From: Mansonella perstans
Taxonomy: Eukaryota > Nematoda > Chromadorea > Rhabditida > Onchocercidae
DNA length: 64,000 nt
NCBI GenBank assembly: GCA_037074765.1
Contig: JBAMDO010000064.1
Span: forward strand, 124,001 to 188,000
Direction: 5' to 3'
This document shows, in pieces, positions 29,034-42,000 of this stretch (its first letter is position 1; each line of letters opens with the position of its first letter). The translations under genes were made by a program, and so were the position numbers. The notes under the pieces are model-generated. The model was given only the letters and a program-made list of their open reading frames with translations. It made no database searches and was not told the DNA's origin.

Positions 29034-29428
29034 GATGATGATGATGATGATGAAAGCATAACTGGCGTAATAATAGCTTTTGTTGGTAAGGAAGTTGTTG
29101 GTAATGATGGAACATAACGATTATTTTTCATCCCGGCGAATATTTTTATATTATGTTGATTTTCCGGAAAATGATTTTCAGCAGATGATGATAGAGAATT
29201 GATAGAATAGATTGATGAAGAAATATTATCAGGTTGGACATGAATTATTTTCTCATCCAATTTTTGATGATTTAGTGCAGTTACTACATTTTGAAGATTA
29301 CTACTGTTATTAGAATCATGATTATCGTAATTGTTATCATTAGTATTACTTTTGTCTTCATTATCATCAATATTATTTTTATGATTATTATCATCATGTC
29401 GTAAGAGGGCATCAATTGAAGTGAACAT
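26953..29428 (-). CDS. ceh-12: MNX/HB9-type homeobox protein (CEH-12-like)
   Basis: Three minus-strand exons, 29428-28681, 28048-27931 and 27052-26953, join in phase 1/2 to give 321 aa. The homeodomain (about residues 259-318) has [26 protein letters not shown] and [10 protein letters not shown], with Trp306 and Asn309 at homeodomain positions 48 and 51. RRPRTAF plus YLSRPKR is characteristic of MNX/HB9. The N-terminus MFTSIDALL resembles the conserved FxIDALL motif of HB9. Homeodomain position 56 is Asn where HB9 has Trp. The first exon carries Ser and Thr homopolymers encoded by TCA and ACA/ACT-type trinucleotide arrays (about 28840-29060). Only four residues follow the homeodomain. The start at 29428 was preferred over an upstream in-frame ATG at 29566 because that extension is hydrophobic and not motif-like. 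Family knowledge: ceh-12/HB9 specifies motor neurons. Confidence 0.85.
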
Positions 29429-31182
29429 TTTTTTTTGGGGGGACAAAATTATAATAGAAATAGAAAGAGAGCGACAGAAGCACACAACGACAAATAAGTA
29501 TGATTTAAATTTTAAAAAAGAACTCAAAAATTGTCTTTCTTTTTTTTTTTCATCTTTTTCAATCATTTATTTTACTTTTTCTTCTCTCTTCTTCATCTTC
29601 TATTATTACTTTCTTTTTCGCCCTAATCCTCTTCATTTTATTTATCCTTTTTCCACTTCAATCCAAATATCATCAAAATTGAAACTGAAACTAGCCAACA
29701 ACTGGGTGTGGTTCCATTTTTAATTCAATTATTTCAATTGTTCAAAGAAATTCAAAATGAGCGAAAAAAAAAGAAACGAAAACAATCCACTGGGAATTTT
29801 TCCAGCTCTTCCTCTACAAACTTTTCTCAATTTCTTTCCTTCTTTCTTCCTTTTTCTCTCTCTCTCTCTCTTCTTCTCCGTTTTTGATAAATTTTAAGAA
29901 AATTATTTTCTTTTCTTTTTAAATGAAATATTTTTTTTACAAAATTTTTGCCAATAAAAAATGAAAAAATCTTTTTTTTCAAACAATTTATAAAAAGTAA
30001 TAATTTTTGCAAACTTTCTTTTTTTTAGGAAAATGTCAAAAAGTTGATAGGAAATGAAATTGCTGAATGGACGGTGTTATCAGTGTTATCAATGACTGAA
30101 TAATATATTCCCATAGGAAATTTCATTTTCATTGCTTCTAATAGATGAAAAATATTTAAAGACTTTGTTTATTTGTTTTTTTTTTTTTCTTTTTAAATAA
30201 ATTATTTGAAAAAGAGGAAAGAGAAAATGATGGAAACATTGTTGTTGTTGTAGAAATTCATTTCATGTTAGATAGTTTCCCTTTTAAAATATTTTAATTA
30301 GCAAAGCGGAAGAAATGAAAGACAAGGGGAAAAGTGATATGCAAAAATTAAAATCATAAATCAATTTTTCCTTTCCTTAATTCAAATTCATTCGTTTTCT
30401 CATCAACAAACAAACTCTTTCTCTTTCCTTCTCTCTCTCTCTCTCTCTCTGTTGTTTATCTTTTTCATTTTCCGCCTTTCATTTTGGTTTTATATTCATT
30501 TTTCAGTTATCTTAAAAATATAAAAATAAAGCATTTCCCGCCGAGTACTAAATCAAATTGTCACTTCAGTTTAGAGCATTATGGTAGTTAAAACAAATTT
30601 TCATCAAATTCAATTATATTTCAAATTCATTTGGGAATTTCGGTGCGTATTCTTTAAATGTGTTAAGTACTTCTTTTTTTTTTTTTTCCTTTTTCCTCAA
30701 ATCTATTGCAATGAAACAAAAAAGTTATTGCTAAATTGACTTATTATAACACTAATTTTTTTTTTTAAACTATTATGAATGATAATTAAAAAATTAAGAA
30801 AGTTATAAAATTAAGAAACAAAAAGAACGAACTATTGATGTTATAATGTCTCTTCATAAGATACAGTGCAAATCAATGATGTTTAGTCGTTAAATGGTTC
30901 CGATAAAATGTCAATGTAATATCATCATAAGTCTTTATGTAGATGTATCATTAAAAAAAAATCAATATAATATCGTTATCATTTTTACGTTATAAGTTAA
31001 TTATTATACTTGATAATATTATTATTGCTTTTTTGCAACTTGTTAAATTATTAGAATAACATTCCTCGCATGATGTAAGGATCATTTATTGTCATTATTA
31101 GGAACTTCTTGACAAATTTCATCACTTTAACGATGATAACTGTAATCGATTAAATTATCTCCTGAAATTTACAGGAATTATT
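29429..31182. other. Intergenic DNA upstream of the homeobox gene
   Basis: Pyrimidine-rich tracts, including (CT)n at about 29853-29872 and 30430-30452. No exon is supported. Probable regulatory DNA of the homeobox gene, but no site can be named. Confidence 0.35.
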
Positions 31183-33093
31183 ATGTCGAAGCTTTATCGA
31201 TATACACAATATTTTAGCCAGTTTAGGCAAAATTTTTGGTATTCTTTTCTTCGTCTAAATGAAATAGCCAATCAAAAAGCGTGTAAACTGGCATTGTTGT
31301 ACTACGGTAGCCAATTCCCAATGAATTCTCCTCATTTAACAGTATTAACTTATAGTTTACTTTAAGATAATGAAGAAAAACTTGTGGAAAAGTTCTGAGT
31401 AATTTTTCTTTCAACATTACTACACAAATTAAATAATTTGCAAATGTGAGATCATTACAATAAAAGTCTTTCAAATGAGAATATTTTTTAAGTTCGAAAA
31501 TAAAATTTTTTTTTGTGATAAAATTACTCTGAACATAAGCAAATTCTTAAATGCTTTTTGATGTGTTTTTGTAAATCATTGTGGGAAGTTTGTTTACTAG
31601 TTTCAGAACAAACAAATGAACAAAATGAAGAAACGAACAAGTGGAGCAGAGAAAAGGAAAAGGGCGATGAGAAAGAGGTCATGAACCATATGATAATGTA
31701 GTAATGATTAAATTGGGCATCATAAAAGAATACTATCATTTTGCTTACGTAACATTCTAATGGGAAGAAATAATTCAGCAATTTGTAGAAAAAAAGAAAG
31801 AATCAAACAAACTACATCAATTAATTTTTCCAATTTGTCAATATGTTGCTTATGTTGACATCAAAATGAATAAAAAAAAAAAAAGATCAAATGAGATACA
31901 ATAAGGATTTAATGTGTTTGAGAATTTAAAATTATTGATATAGCAAAAATAAATAAATATTTCAATAAAACTGCTTAGAAAAGCAATGGAAATAAATTCT
32001 AAAACAAGATCAAGATAATTTCAGATAAAACAATCAACAGAAATGGAAAAATACGGAAAAAGGATATATCAAAAATTCAATTTCATTACTAAGAATGTTA
32101 GATCGAAGTGCAGTGAAATAGATGCTGGAATAAGTATGAAGCCTAAGTTTCATTACATATTAAAATATCGATTGTAAACAGTAACTCATTTCATGCGATC
32201 ACAGAAAGTGTTCATCAATATGCCTTAGGTGTCTGATTCGAGCAAGACAAAAGAAACACTTCATAGACCGGAAAATTTGCAACATTTGTAACTCTTTAAT
32301 CTCAAAAAAAAAATGATAAATTCTGTGCAACAAAATAAGTTAGTCATTTTGCAAACAATTTAATGAAAATTCTGACGTAAGCTATTTAATATATTACGAT
32401 CAGAATATTATTTCTGTCACATTTACAAGAAATCTGAAGACGAAAATTTCGATGATGATGTACAATGGAGAACGGACGGAATTAACGAAAAGATAGAAGA
32501 AAACATGATCTAAGAAAGCGAACTGAAATCAGAAGGCTAAAATGATCAGAATTAAGGAATATGCAAAATCCACAAATGACACAAAAGATTTAACACAAAA
32601 ATGCAATAAGAAAAACATAAAAATGAAAAATAAAAAAGAAAGGGATGAAACCACGCATTGGAATTTCATGATCCATAAACAACAAGAAATTGAAAAATTA
32701 AAAAATAAATAATTATACGGGTGCTAAAATACTTCAAGAAAAATTTGAAGTGTTACAGCGTGTTAGGTAAATTTACAATTAATACAAGGATCAGATAAAT
32801 TTATAAAGCAACTGAAAATGAAACACAAGATACAAATATCTTGGAAAAAACTAAATGTAAAAAATATCCATAAATAAAAGCCTAGTATAATATTATCATT
32901 TTAAAGGTCTCACAAAAATAGTGAAAAAAATATGCGAAATATTATAAGGTTCCAAAATAAAATACAATTCACAATTCCGCAAATCGTACAGCTTATCATT
33001 TTACATAAAGTTTGAGATGAGGGTATAAATTAGAATTAAAATTACAGGTTTCTCAGACAGTTACATCATCTAATCAAAATAGATGTCAGGCGG
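31183..33093. other. Intergenic AT-rich DNA
   Basis: Short frames at 31183-31365, 31223-31474 and 31524-31781 have no family or splice support. The last part presumably holds the 3'UTR of the helicase gene. Confidence 0.35.
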
Positions 33094-36000
33094 TTAGTCG
33101 TCCTTCTGCAGCCCTTTATTACGACCACGGAATCCACCACTACGGTAACGATCTGACTTTCCGCCTAGAAATATCCTAATGCAGACTCTATTAATATGGA
33201 TGACTGAAATGAAATACACTTTAAAAATTTAACGGACAAAAAATACATACGTGCACCTCCTCTAAAATATGCCAGTGGCATTCGACAGGCATCTGATGGT
33301 GCAACACAGCATGCTGGTGGGCTTTTTCTCCAGCGCCTCAAAAATTATTGAAAACACTATAAAAAAGTGCTCCTGCATAAGCAAAGTGAAAAAAACACAT
33401 GCAAATGCCATCTTGTGCTCTGATTATTTTAAAAAATAATGGATTTTAGCAAACTGTTCACTGATGTATTTTTAGAACATAGCATTTCGAATATCAATAC
33501 TAAAAAACTGCAAGAACGATTAAAACTTTAAAAATCAAACATTGTAAAGATTTACCAATCTTTTCGACGATTTTCTCGTCGTCGTTCTTTGACTTCATTA
33601 CTGCGCTCTTCCTGCTGCTTCTCTACTGTAAGTGTCTTATATAAAATGTCAAAATTCAAAAACCAAATGCAAAAAAGAGATGCAATAATTTATAAACGAA
33701 TCAAAATTATACAATATTTTCAAAGTCAGATATATATGATCGACTTAATAAAACCTATTTTCATAACTGCGAATAAAATGACTACTTACAAGGATCATAG
33801 AACACTGACACAACAATCTAAGTCTGGAACATGTACCAGTGGTTCATTCTCAGTCAATAAGCAAATCTTGAACACTGCTTAATCTCATGGAAATCTATTC
33901 ATTTTTTTTTATAGCGTTAATTGATGAAAGCGCAATTCGAAAAGAAAAAATAATTAAAAAAGTACTCCGTGTATTGTATAAATTTTAGCTATGTAAGTTT
34001 AACTTCTTGTCATAGATGTGCATAGTGCTAGTGTCGAAATAAGTGAACAATTTATTATTCAGAACATGTGGAAAAAAACCTCTGATTATATCAGCTGATC
34101 GAGTTGATTGCGGTCTCGAACTATTTACAAACTGTCGGAAAATTCGTCGAAAATGTTGATCATCCGGTCGAAAATGATAAGGAACGAAATGACTATGTCC
34201 TGATCTCTGAACAACCGTAACTGTATCATTGACAGTTTCTTGTCGTTCAACTGATTCTTCAGTACTTCTTTCCTGTGATAAACCATCGTCACCTAAAGTG
34301 TTATTCAATTCCTCTTCCATATTTGTTGTCGATACTTGTTTTGCCTTTGTTATTCCAGCTTCTTCCAACGTACTCATACATGGATCTTCCGGGACCTGAA
34401 AGTACTTCTATTTCAACTAAATATACAGAATCTAATTTCCCGGATGCTTTTTTTCTCCAGAACTTCGCCAGGTTCTTAAAATCTCTTACATTGAATGGAC
34501 AACAGAACAAAGTTGTTCTTCCTTGAGGAGAAGCGATCGTGAACTAAAAGCGTCATCACCCGAAAGGACAACAGAATAAACTTCTTTTTCCTCGGGGAGA
34601 AGCGATCGTGAACTAAAAGTTATTACCGGAATGGACAACAGAACAAACTTGTTCTTCCTCGGGGGGAAGCGATCGTGAACCAAAAGTGTCATCACCAGAC
34701 TCAATTGTATGAGTGCTTGCAGTAGCATTCTCTTCTTCAGCATGATAAGATAAATGACTGTTATTATCGTTGCCTAAAACAAATCTTCACAATTTCCATT
34801 ATTATCTTTTTTTTTTTCTTCTCAATATAACAAATCAGCGATTCCAAAAGTCTTCCAAAATTCAAACTTTCGTCAATTTCGAGAGATTGTATACTAGGTC
34901 CACCGCAAAAATCTGCTCGACTGTCTGAATTTGCACTCTGCTGCTTTGGCCGATGATTTCGTGTCGGACAAGAATTGCCAACAAAGCTTTCTCGTTGACA
35001 TTGCTCATCCATATGTTCTGGGATCTGTCGACGACGAATGGGTCCTTCATTTGTTGCCTAAAGATTTGAAATCCAGGGAAATTAAAAAGGACAAATTTCA
35101 AAACTTTTAAGATTGTAGAACTCCGCTCAAAAAAATCTCAAGTTATGGCAAAGGCAGAAAATAAACTGCCTGAGTTATTTCGCTTCAAAAACAATAAAAC
35201 AGTAGAAACACAAGGAATTTTAAATATGTAAAGTCTTATAGCCTTATTATATCTACCTCATTGTTTACAGCATTCGGGGGACGTTCTCGAAATCCTGGCA
35301 AATCCGTGCATTCTGCAAAGCCCGCATGTAAATGATCTTCCAATAATATCTGGTTTATAGTTGCAAGCAACTCCTTAAAAAATAGCAGATTTATATTAAA
35401 TTTGAGATTTTGCAAAAAAGCGCTGTTTTCAAACTGCTAGCATGGAAAGCATCTCAAGTATCCCACGCTCTAATCTTATCTTTTTGTGGACTAATTGCTT
35501 TCACCTGTAGCTAGTGAATAAGAAATGAAAGTCTAAGAATGAATATCGATCTCAGATAAAAGAAATATGAAACGAAGTTCAGCAAAGAACATTATTCACT
35601 ATCCATTCCAACGAAGAATCAGGAAAAAAAGAAAAGACCTTAGTCTCCTCTGTTTCCGCGAGATCGGGTTGTTTCATTATGAAAATAAAGTAAGTCATCA
35701 ATTTAACGCGCAGCTTTAACATTAGCTGCATATCCTGAAAATAATTTTAGCACATTTTTTTGCCAATCAAGAGAATCAGAAGGAACAAAAAAAGAAAGAA
35801 AAGCCAGGAAACCACAAAAATTGACTTGATAATATAGAAATTACTATAGAAGAAGTAGCAGTTAAATCCTATGCATTCCAATTTTCAAAAAAATTTTAAA
35901 TAAAGGATCAATTTTAGCAACTAACCTCAAATTTCCATCGAAAAACCAGCCACGGTTCGAGTGCAAAGATGCACTCATCGGTATTCGAATCCGTGTCTTC

Positions 36001-39000
36001 ATCATCATTCAAAGCAAATTCATCACCTAAATTAAAAAACTACTTAACTTACCTAAAATATAAACAATTCCTAATACAAATATAAAGAATTCATCCACAC
36101 AAAAAATTTTTTTCTAATGATAAAATTACATTTCTGGAAAAGCTAATCAGCTTACCTATGGAGTAGTCATTCAAAACTTCACGTTTGAGATGAATTGGAC
36201 CGGCAAACAACAATACCGTCAGTGGTGGAACTGCCGTAACTGTTCGTAACTTAAAAGAATTAATAGAGTTCATTCCAAATTTGAAGGAATCTGAAGCGTT
36301 TTAAAAAAGATGGATTAAATTAGTGGAATCACTAAAAGGAAGAAAATAGTAAAACTAGCAATAACCTACACTTAAGTTATCACCAGTTTTAGATAATTCC
36401 TGAAATGCAAGGTATTCAATAACTGGTTCTCGTTTTCCGAATTTTCCAACCCCCATTGCATTCATTCCAACAGATGAAGCTTGACGTTTAACCGCACATC
36501 CATATGGTAAAGATGCAACTTCGTTACTGTAACGATGTGAATTTAAAGATTTAATTTCAGTAGCCTGAAATCTTGTACCAACTCTCTGGATCCTAGAAAC
36601 TCAACATATTTAGGTAAAAGGAATAACTTTTTTTACAGCATTAAAAAAAAGGTTTTTTAATTAAAAGACGATCACTGAGAATCAATCTCTCATGCTTATT
36701 TTATACATCCCTTACAAATGCAATTACTAACCCATCGGTACAAAAAGCCCATCGTGCACGACATTAAACAGAAGTTCTCAGAAAAAAAAGATGCCAAATA
36801 CCTTGTTCGTACTTTTCGAATCTGACCACCAGAACGGGTAAAACCAATGTTAGGATAACTACCCGCTACAATAGCTGCTTGAATCATTGGCCATGAATTA
36901 CTATATCGATTTAAATCGGGATCTTCTGCTGACCGACAGTTTGCAGGTAGCAATCGAAGTCTTTGTAATTCCATGAATAGTTGCTGTCTAAAATGGCATA
37001 ATCACATCATCAAAAATAACCACGTACCGGTAATGACGCATAAGTATCTATAAAGTTGATCGCAATGAGATCATATTCCTTTAAATTTGAATTCCTTGAA
37101 GATTATCAAAAAAAGCAAGAATCGAAGCACCAGAATGACTTTAGATCGCCTAATTATTCTATCCACTGCAGATAACAAAATTTAATGTAATTCTTTCCAA
37201 TAAAAATTTATAATAATTTTCGAATTACTGTATTAAAAAAATGGAAACTAAAAAACCCCTTTTAAGAACTACTATCAGTGACCAGAATGAAGGCATATCC
37301 GTGAGCCTTCGTTAAAAATAAGGATTTGTTAGTAGGCTGAAAAGTTTTCCCGTATTCTGATTCAGTCAAATGCCACTGTCAAAGAGGGCGACCAAAATTA
37401 AGAATTTCATTTTTCATATCAACTTCAACTAATTTTACAAAATTTAATAATTAAATGAAACAATTCATTTAATTATTTACGGTAATTTAATTTTAAAAAA
37501 AGATGCAAAATCTTTTACCGAATTCCAACGATCATTCGCATTGCACTGAGGGATAAATAATTACTCATACAAAAATTCGACTGTCCATGAACGGGCAATT
37601 TTATAAACGCGTTATATACCCTCAAAAATGTCATATGGTCCGAATAATCAAAACCGGCGAAGATATCACGTGCCATCATTGCAGAATTCCGTTCTTCTCG
37701 TTCACCAGTAGGTGGTAGCACAACTAGAATATCAATTATTTTTTAATCATTTTAAATGGAGTGAAGACAAATTAGAAAGAAGCCAAATGATTAATATCTA
37801 AAGACCAAATCATAATAACTTACAGGGATCACGATGTGACAGAGTGGCAACAAGTGTTAAAACAGGATCCAAGCATTTCAGGCAAATACCAAAAAGGAGA
37901 AATCGAGCCAACTGCGGACACAATGGAAGTTGCACAATGTGACGTCCAAGATCGGTTAAATCCGGTTCAACATTTCGGCCACGAGCATTTCCGAAATATG
38001 CATTATCTGTTAAGTGTGATATCTGCGATGATTCTTGTCGATTTTTAAAAACTGCACCAATTTGCTGTAAATATATTTTCCAAAAGTTTTCGAATACTAT
38101 TTGACAGATTAATAGTCAGCGAGCAAAATGTGATGCTAACTGTATGGTCAAAAAAAATTATCCGTTAATATCATAATTAAACAGAGATAGTGTTACAGAT
38201 AAGAAAAAAAGAAATTATGAGCCGATAAAGCTTTCAATATAATTTTGAAACAGAAACTTTTACTGTCAAATAATATAGTGACCTCAAGAAATTCAAAACT
38301 TCGATCGATAGCTATCGCTGTTGGTGGTTCCGGCGCGTTGAGCAGAAACTGTCGAACTGAATATTTTCTTGGGGCAAACATCTTCGCATGTAAACACACT
38401 TCATGAATAGCGCTCCTTTTCATTTCAGGCAACTAAAGCAGTGCAATCTGTTGACAAATTTAAGCGATCGCAGGCCCAATGAAACAATTTCAGAAAAAGA
38501 AACAAAAAAAAAAAACGAGAAATGACATCAAAGTAAACACGCATTAAAGACCTGAGTTGGATTCATTCTTGAATAATCTTCCGCTGTGAACAATCGAAAG
38601 CAATAACCATTTCTACATCTTCCGGCTCTACCGGTTCGCTGTTCAGCATTTGACTTTGCTATCCATGTCATTTTAAGTTGACTTATACGTGTCGAATGGT
38701 CATAGATTTTCTAACGTGTAAAGAAAACATGATTATAATATAGCAGGTTTTTTACTTTTTTTATGTACCACAATATGTTAGTGATACGAACAAGGACCAG
38801 AAAAAAATGAAGCTAGAGTTTTATTTGCAAGAACAAAATATCCTTTGTATCTGATAAAAAACTTGAAGATATGTCGACCTTATCTTGCAACTTTACTACC
38901 TAGATAAGGAAAAGTTTTGAACTTGCCGAAAAGATCATTACCTCTTTGACTTTACCACAGTCAATCACGAAAACAACATCATCGATTGTCAAACTTGCTT

Positions 39001-42000
39001 CAGCAATATTCGTACTCAAAATCTGTAATGCGATTAAATCTAATTACTCTCACTGGTGATCCTGTTTAAACAGCAAAGAATCGTCAGCTTCATCTTCCGC
39101 CTTCTTCTAACAGAAATTTGTCTTGCTATTCTTAAAAATCTGGTAAAATAAGGCATTTTAAGACATACCACTTTACGGTAACCGCTAGTCACTGACTCAA
39201 ATATACGTTGCTGATCTTGACTACCCATTTGAGAATGAAGAGTTAAAATAGTTGGTTTTGTAAAGCAGCCCTGCATTTTCATAGCTTTCTCACGCACAGT
39301 TAAAATATCTTCGTATCCAGGTAAAAACACTAGAATTGAACCTAAAAAAAATCTTTTAGTCTTTACAAGGTGCGCGACGAACATGAACATGCAATCTTGA
39401 AATCCCTCCCTGAATATACATAAAGTAACCACATCCAAGAAACCAAACTTATTACAAGAAAGAATCACACTTTTGTAATGCATTATTTATGAAGAAATCT
39501 CGAAAATACTTCATATAAAAACGAGAAAAGAACCAAACCATTAATTGGGCTATCCATGCAGTAACTGATTACAGCTACTGTTAAATCTGTATCAACACTT
39601 TCCAACCACTGTTCACCGCCTGACATCATATATGACTGGAAAACGCACATACAATGTAATCGAATTTTTTCCAAATCATTCCTTTCTGATTTTCAAATTT
39701 GACTTGAAGACAACATCCATTTCATGTTTCATTTCATGCTTTCATTATATTCCATTTAATCTTTCTTTCAATTTACATATGAGAAATATAAGTTTTCTTG
39801 GCATTTAAGCAAAAATTTTAATATGCAAAGATTTACATCAACTAGGTAAACCGTATCCAAGTTCGTGCGCCGCAGAATTTCCACACATGACGGATCGAAA
39901 TGTGGCGGACGGTTTTTTAAACATGATACATAAAACTCGTGATCGCTATGCGGCTAAAAAAAGTATTGGTACAACAAAAATCAAGTATCAGTCATAGTCA
40001 AAATTAGTTTGAACAAAAATTACTGGACTGTTATGAAAAATTCTTTTATTAAGATGGGAGCGATAAGTAAAAGAAGGAGCCTTCATTGTCATTATCGACT
40101 GGCTTCAAAATGGTAGACAAAAAAAATACGGTAAAATAAACATACTGCATCTCGACATCCTGAATGGATATTTGACAACGAAAGTGGCATTAGTGATCTG
40201 AAAATAACTAAAATTCAAAAACTGCATAAAATCATGAAAAAATCCAAGGACAAAGTATATAAACCGTTTATTCAAACTTAAGACAGAAATACCACTACAA
40301 AATTTCAAAAAATAAATAGGCAATATTAACGAATAGGTACAAACAGAAAGTAGTAATAAATACCCCTGATTAGAAAAATTCGATCCATTTGTATTCCATT
40401 GCGCGCCAAATCCGTCTATATTATTCGTGGATATATAGAATTTCGGAAGCTGCGTGTAATCTTGTATATTTGGAGGCTGCAAATCACTGGTTTCATTGCA
40501 CACTTATTTCGCAAGTTGGATAAATAAAAGGATTTATTCAATTTTTCTGTTATTTCAAGATAACTTTTTGTGATCTAAAATTCTGCTTTTTTCTTATTGA
40601 ATGATTCAAAGCTAAGAGTTTATGAGTACGAAATCCAAAGATGTCTGGAATTAAAACAGTAAAATTTACAGGTGAATTCAATCAGATTTCGCTACTAATA
40701 GTTTCCAGAATGCAGTCTTACCATAACGTAGTAATTCTGACAATCATTTTGTGCTGGCATCACATGATATGTTGCACATGCTATCTGAGGTCCACCGACA
40801 TATGATGCCATCATACCATATGGGATCTGCTGAGCATATACATAATTTGGCGGTGGCTGAGAGTAACTGTAACTCTAAAAATAACTAACATCATAAATTG
40901 AAAATCTAGATAATCGGATCAGAAAAATTTTTTAAGAAAAAATTCCGCTTATAAATGTCTAATGTAATATGAATTTCCTAACAAGATAAGTGACTGAAGA
41001 AAATTTCACAAAAGCAGTGCATATATCGACAAAGAACGGGCAGTAAAGTATCCCAACTTCCTTTAATGAAATTTTGAACCGCTTTTAAAATTTACAGCTA
41101 AATCATATAGTACTCCTTCTCTATCATTTCCAAACTATTAAACTACGCTTCCTGTTCATTCATATATACCAACATTTATCAGAACTATCTGTGATATATG
41201 TTTCCAAAAATTTCTCCACCAACAAGCAATGATTTCTCAGAAAAATTTGACAATGGCAAAACCAGCTTTAAAAAAAAAAAGAAGTTACGGCTAATCCGCT
41301 CTGTGTTGGATACATCTGATACCCATCATAGAATGTCGGTTCCTGGTAACAACCATTTTGCTCATTGCTTCTTATATTCATTTGACTATACATTTCAGTT
41401 AGATTAATCTGACCTAAAAACACTCGACAAATTAGGTTTTAATAATTGACTTGAAAAAAACAAAATTGCTATCATAGTTTCTGAATTTAGTAGGAAACTT
41501 CAATTTTGAACAAAAGAAAGCAGCAAATAGTTTAACAGCGCGAACAACTTACCAATGCAATTTGTATAGTTGCCTTTTTCATGGTATGGATTCGAAGCAA
41601 TTCTGCAAAGCGTATATTTTTCATTTTTTATATTTCAGAATTCAAAATCCTTCCCTGTTCTTTTTTTTGCGATGCAATAAGCAAAGCTATTCTAGAAATT
41701 CCGATAAATGAATATGGATTATTTCTTACGCATAGCACTCACTTCTCAAAAATTTTAGCCACGGAATATGCAAACTTTTCTCTACTTTATTGCAGTATAT
41801 CATATTGAAGAATAAAAGTTATCTATCAAATAAATGATTGATCATTCCTAACTTGAATAATCATCTCTAATCCGAAGTTTTTGACCAGTAATACAAAATT
41901 TGCGTATTTCGAACTATTCCCCAAGCGTATATGCACTTCTATCGAAGTTATTTGAAGAAGCTTTGATATGGAGAGAAAAAAGAACCAACTGGGGATATAA

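Noticed and set aside
28933..29115. His-rich minus ORF ([11 protein letters not shown])
   Set aside because: Out-of-frame shadow of the Ser-run array in the homeobox exon.
34301..34510. Minus ORF ending ...DNKYGRGIE
   Set aside because: Overlaps the helicase exon at 34395-34080 in another frame; the other frame links in phase to the RGG-tail exons.
37836..38048. Plus-strand ORF of 70 codons
   Set aside because: Antisense to the HA2-encoding helicase exon (38064-37824), whose frame matches the family.
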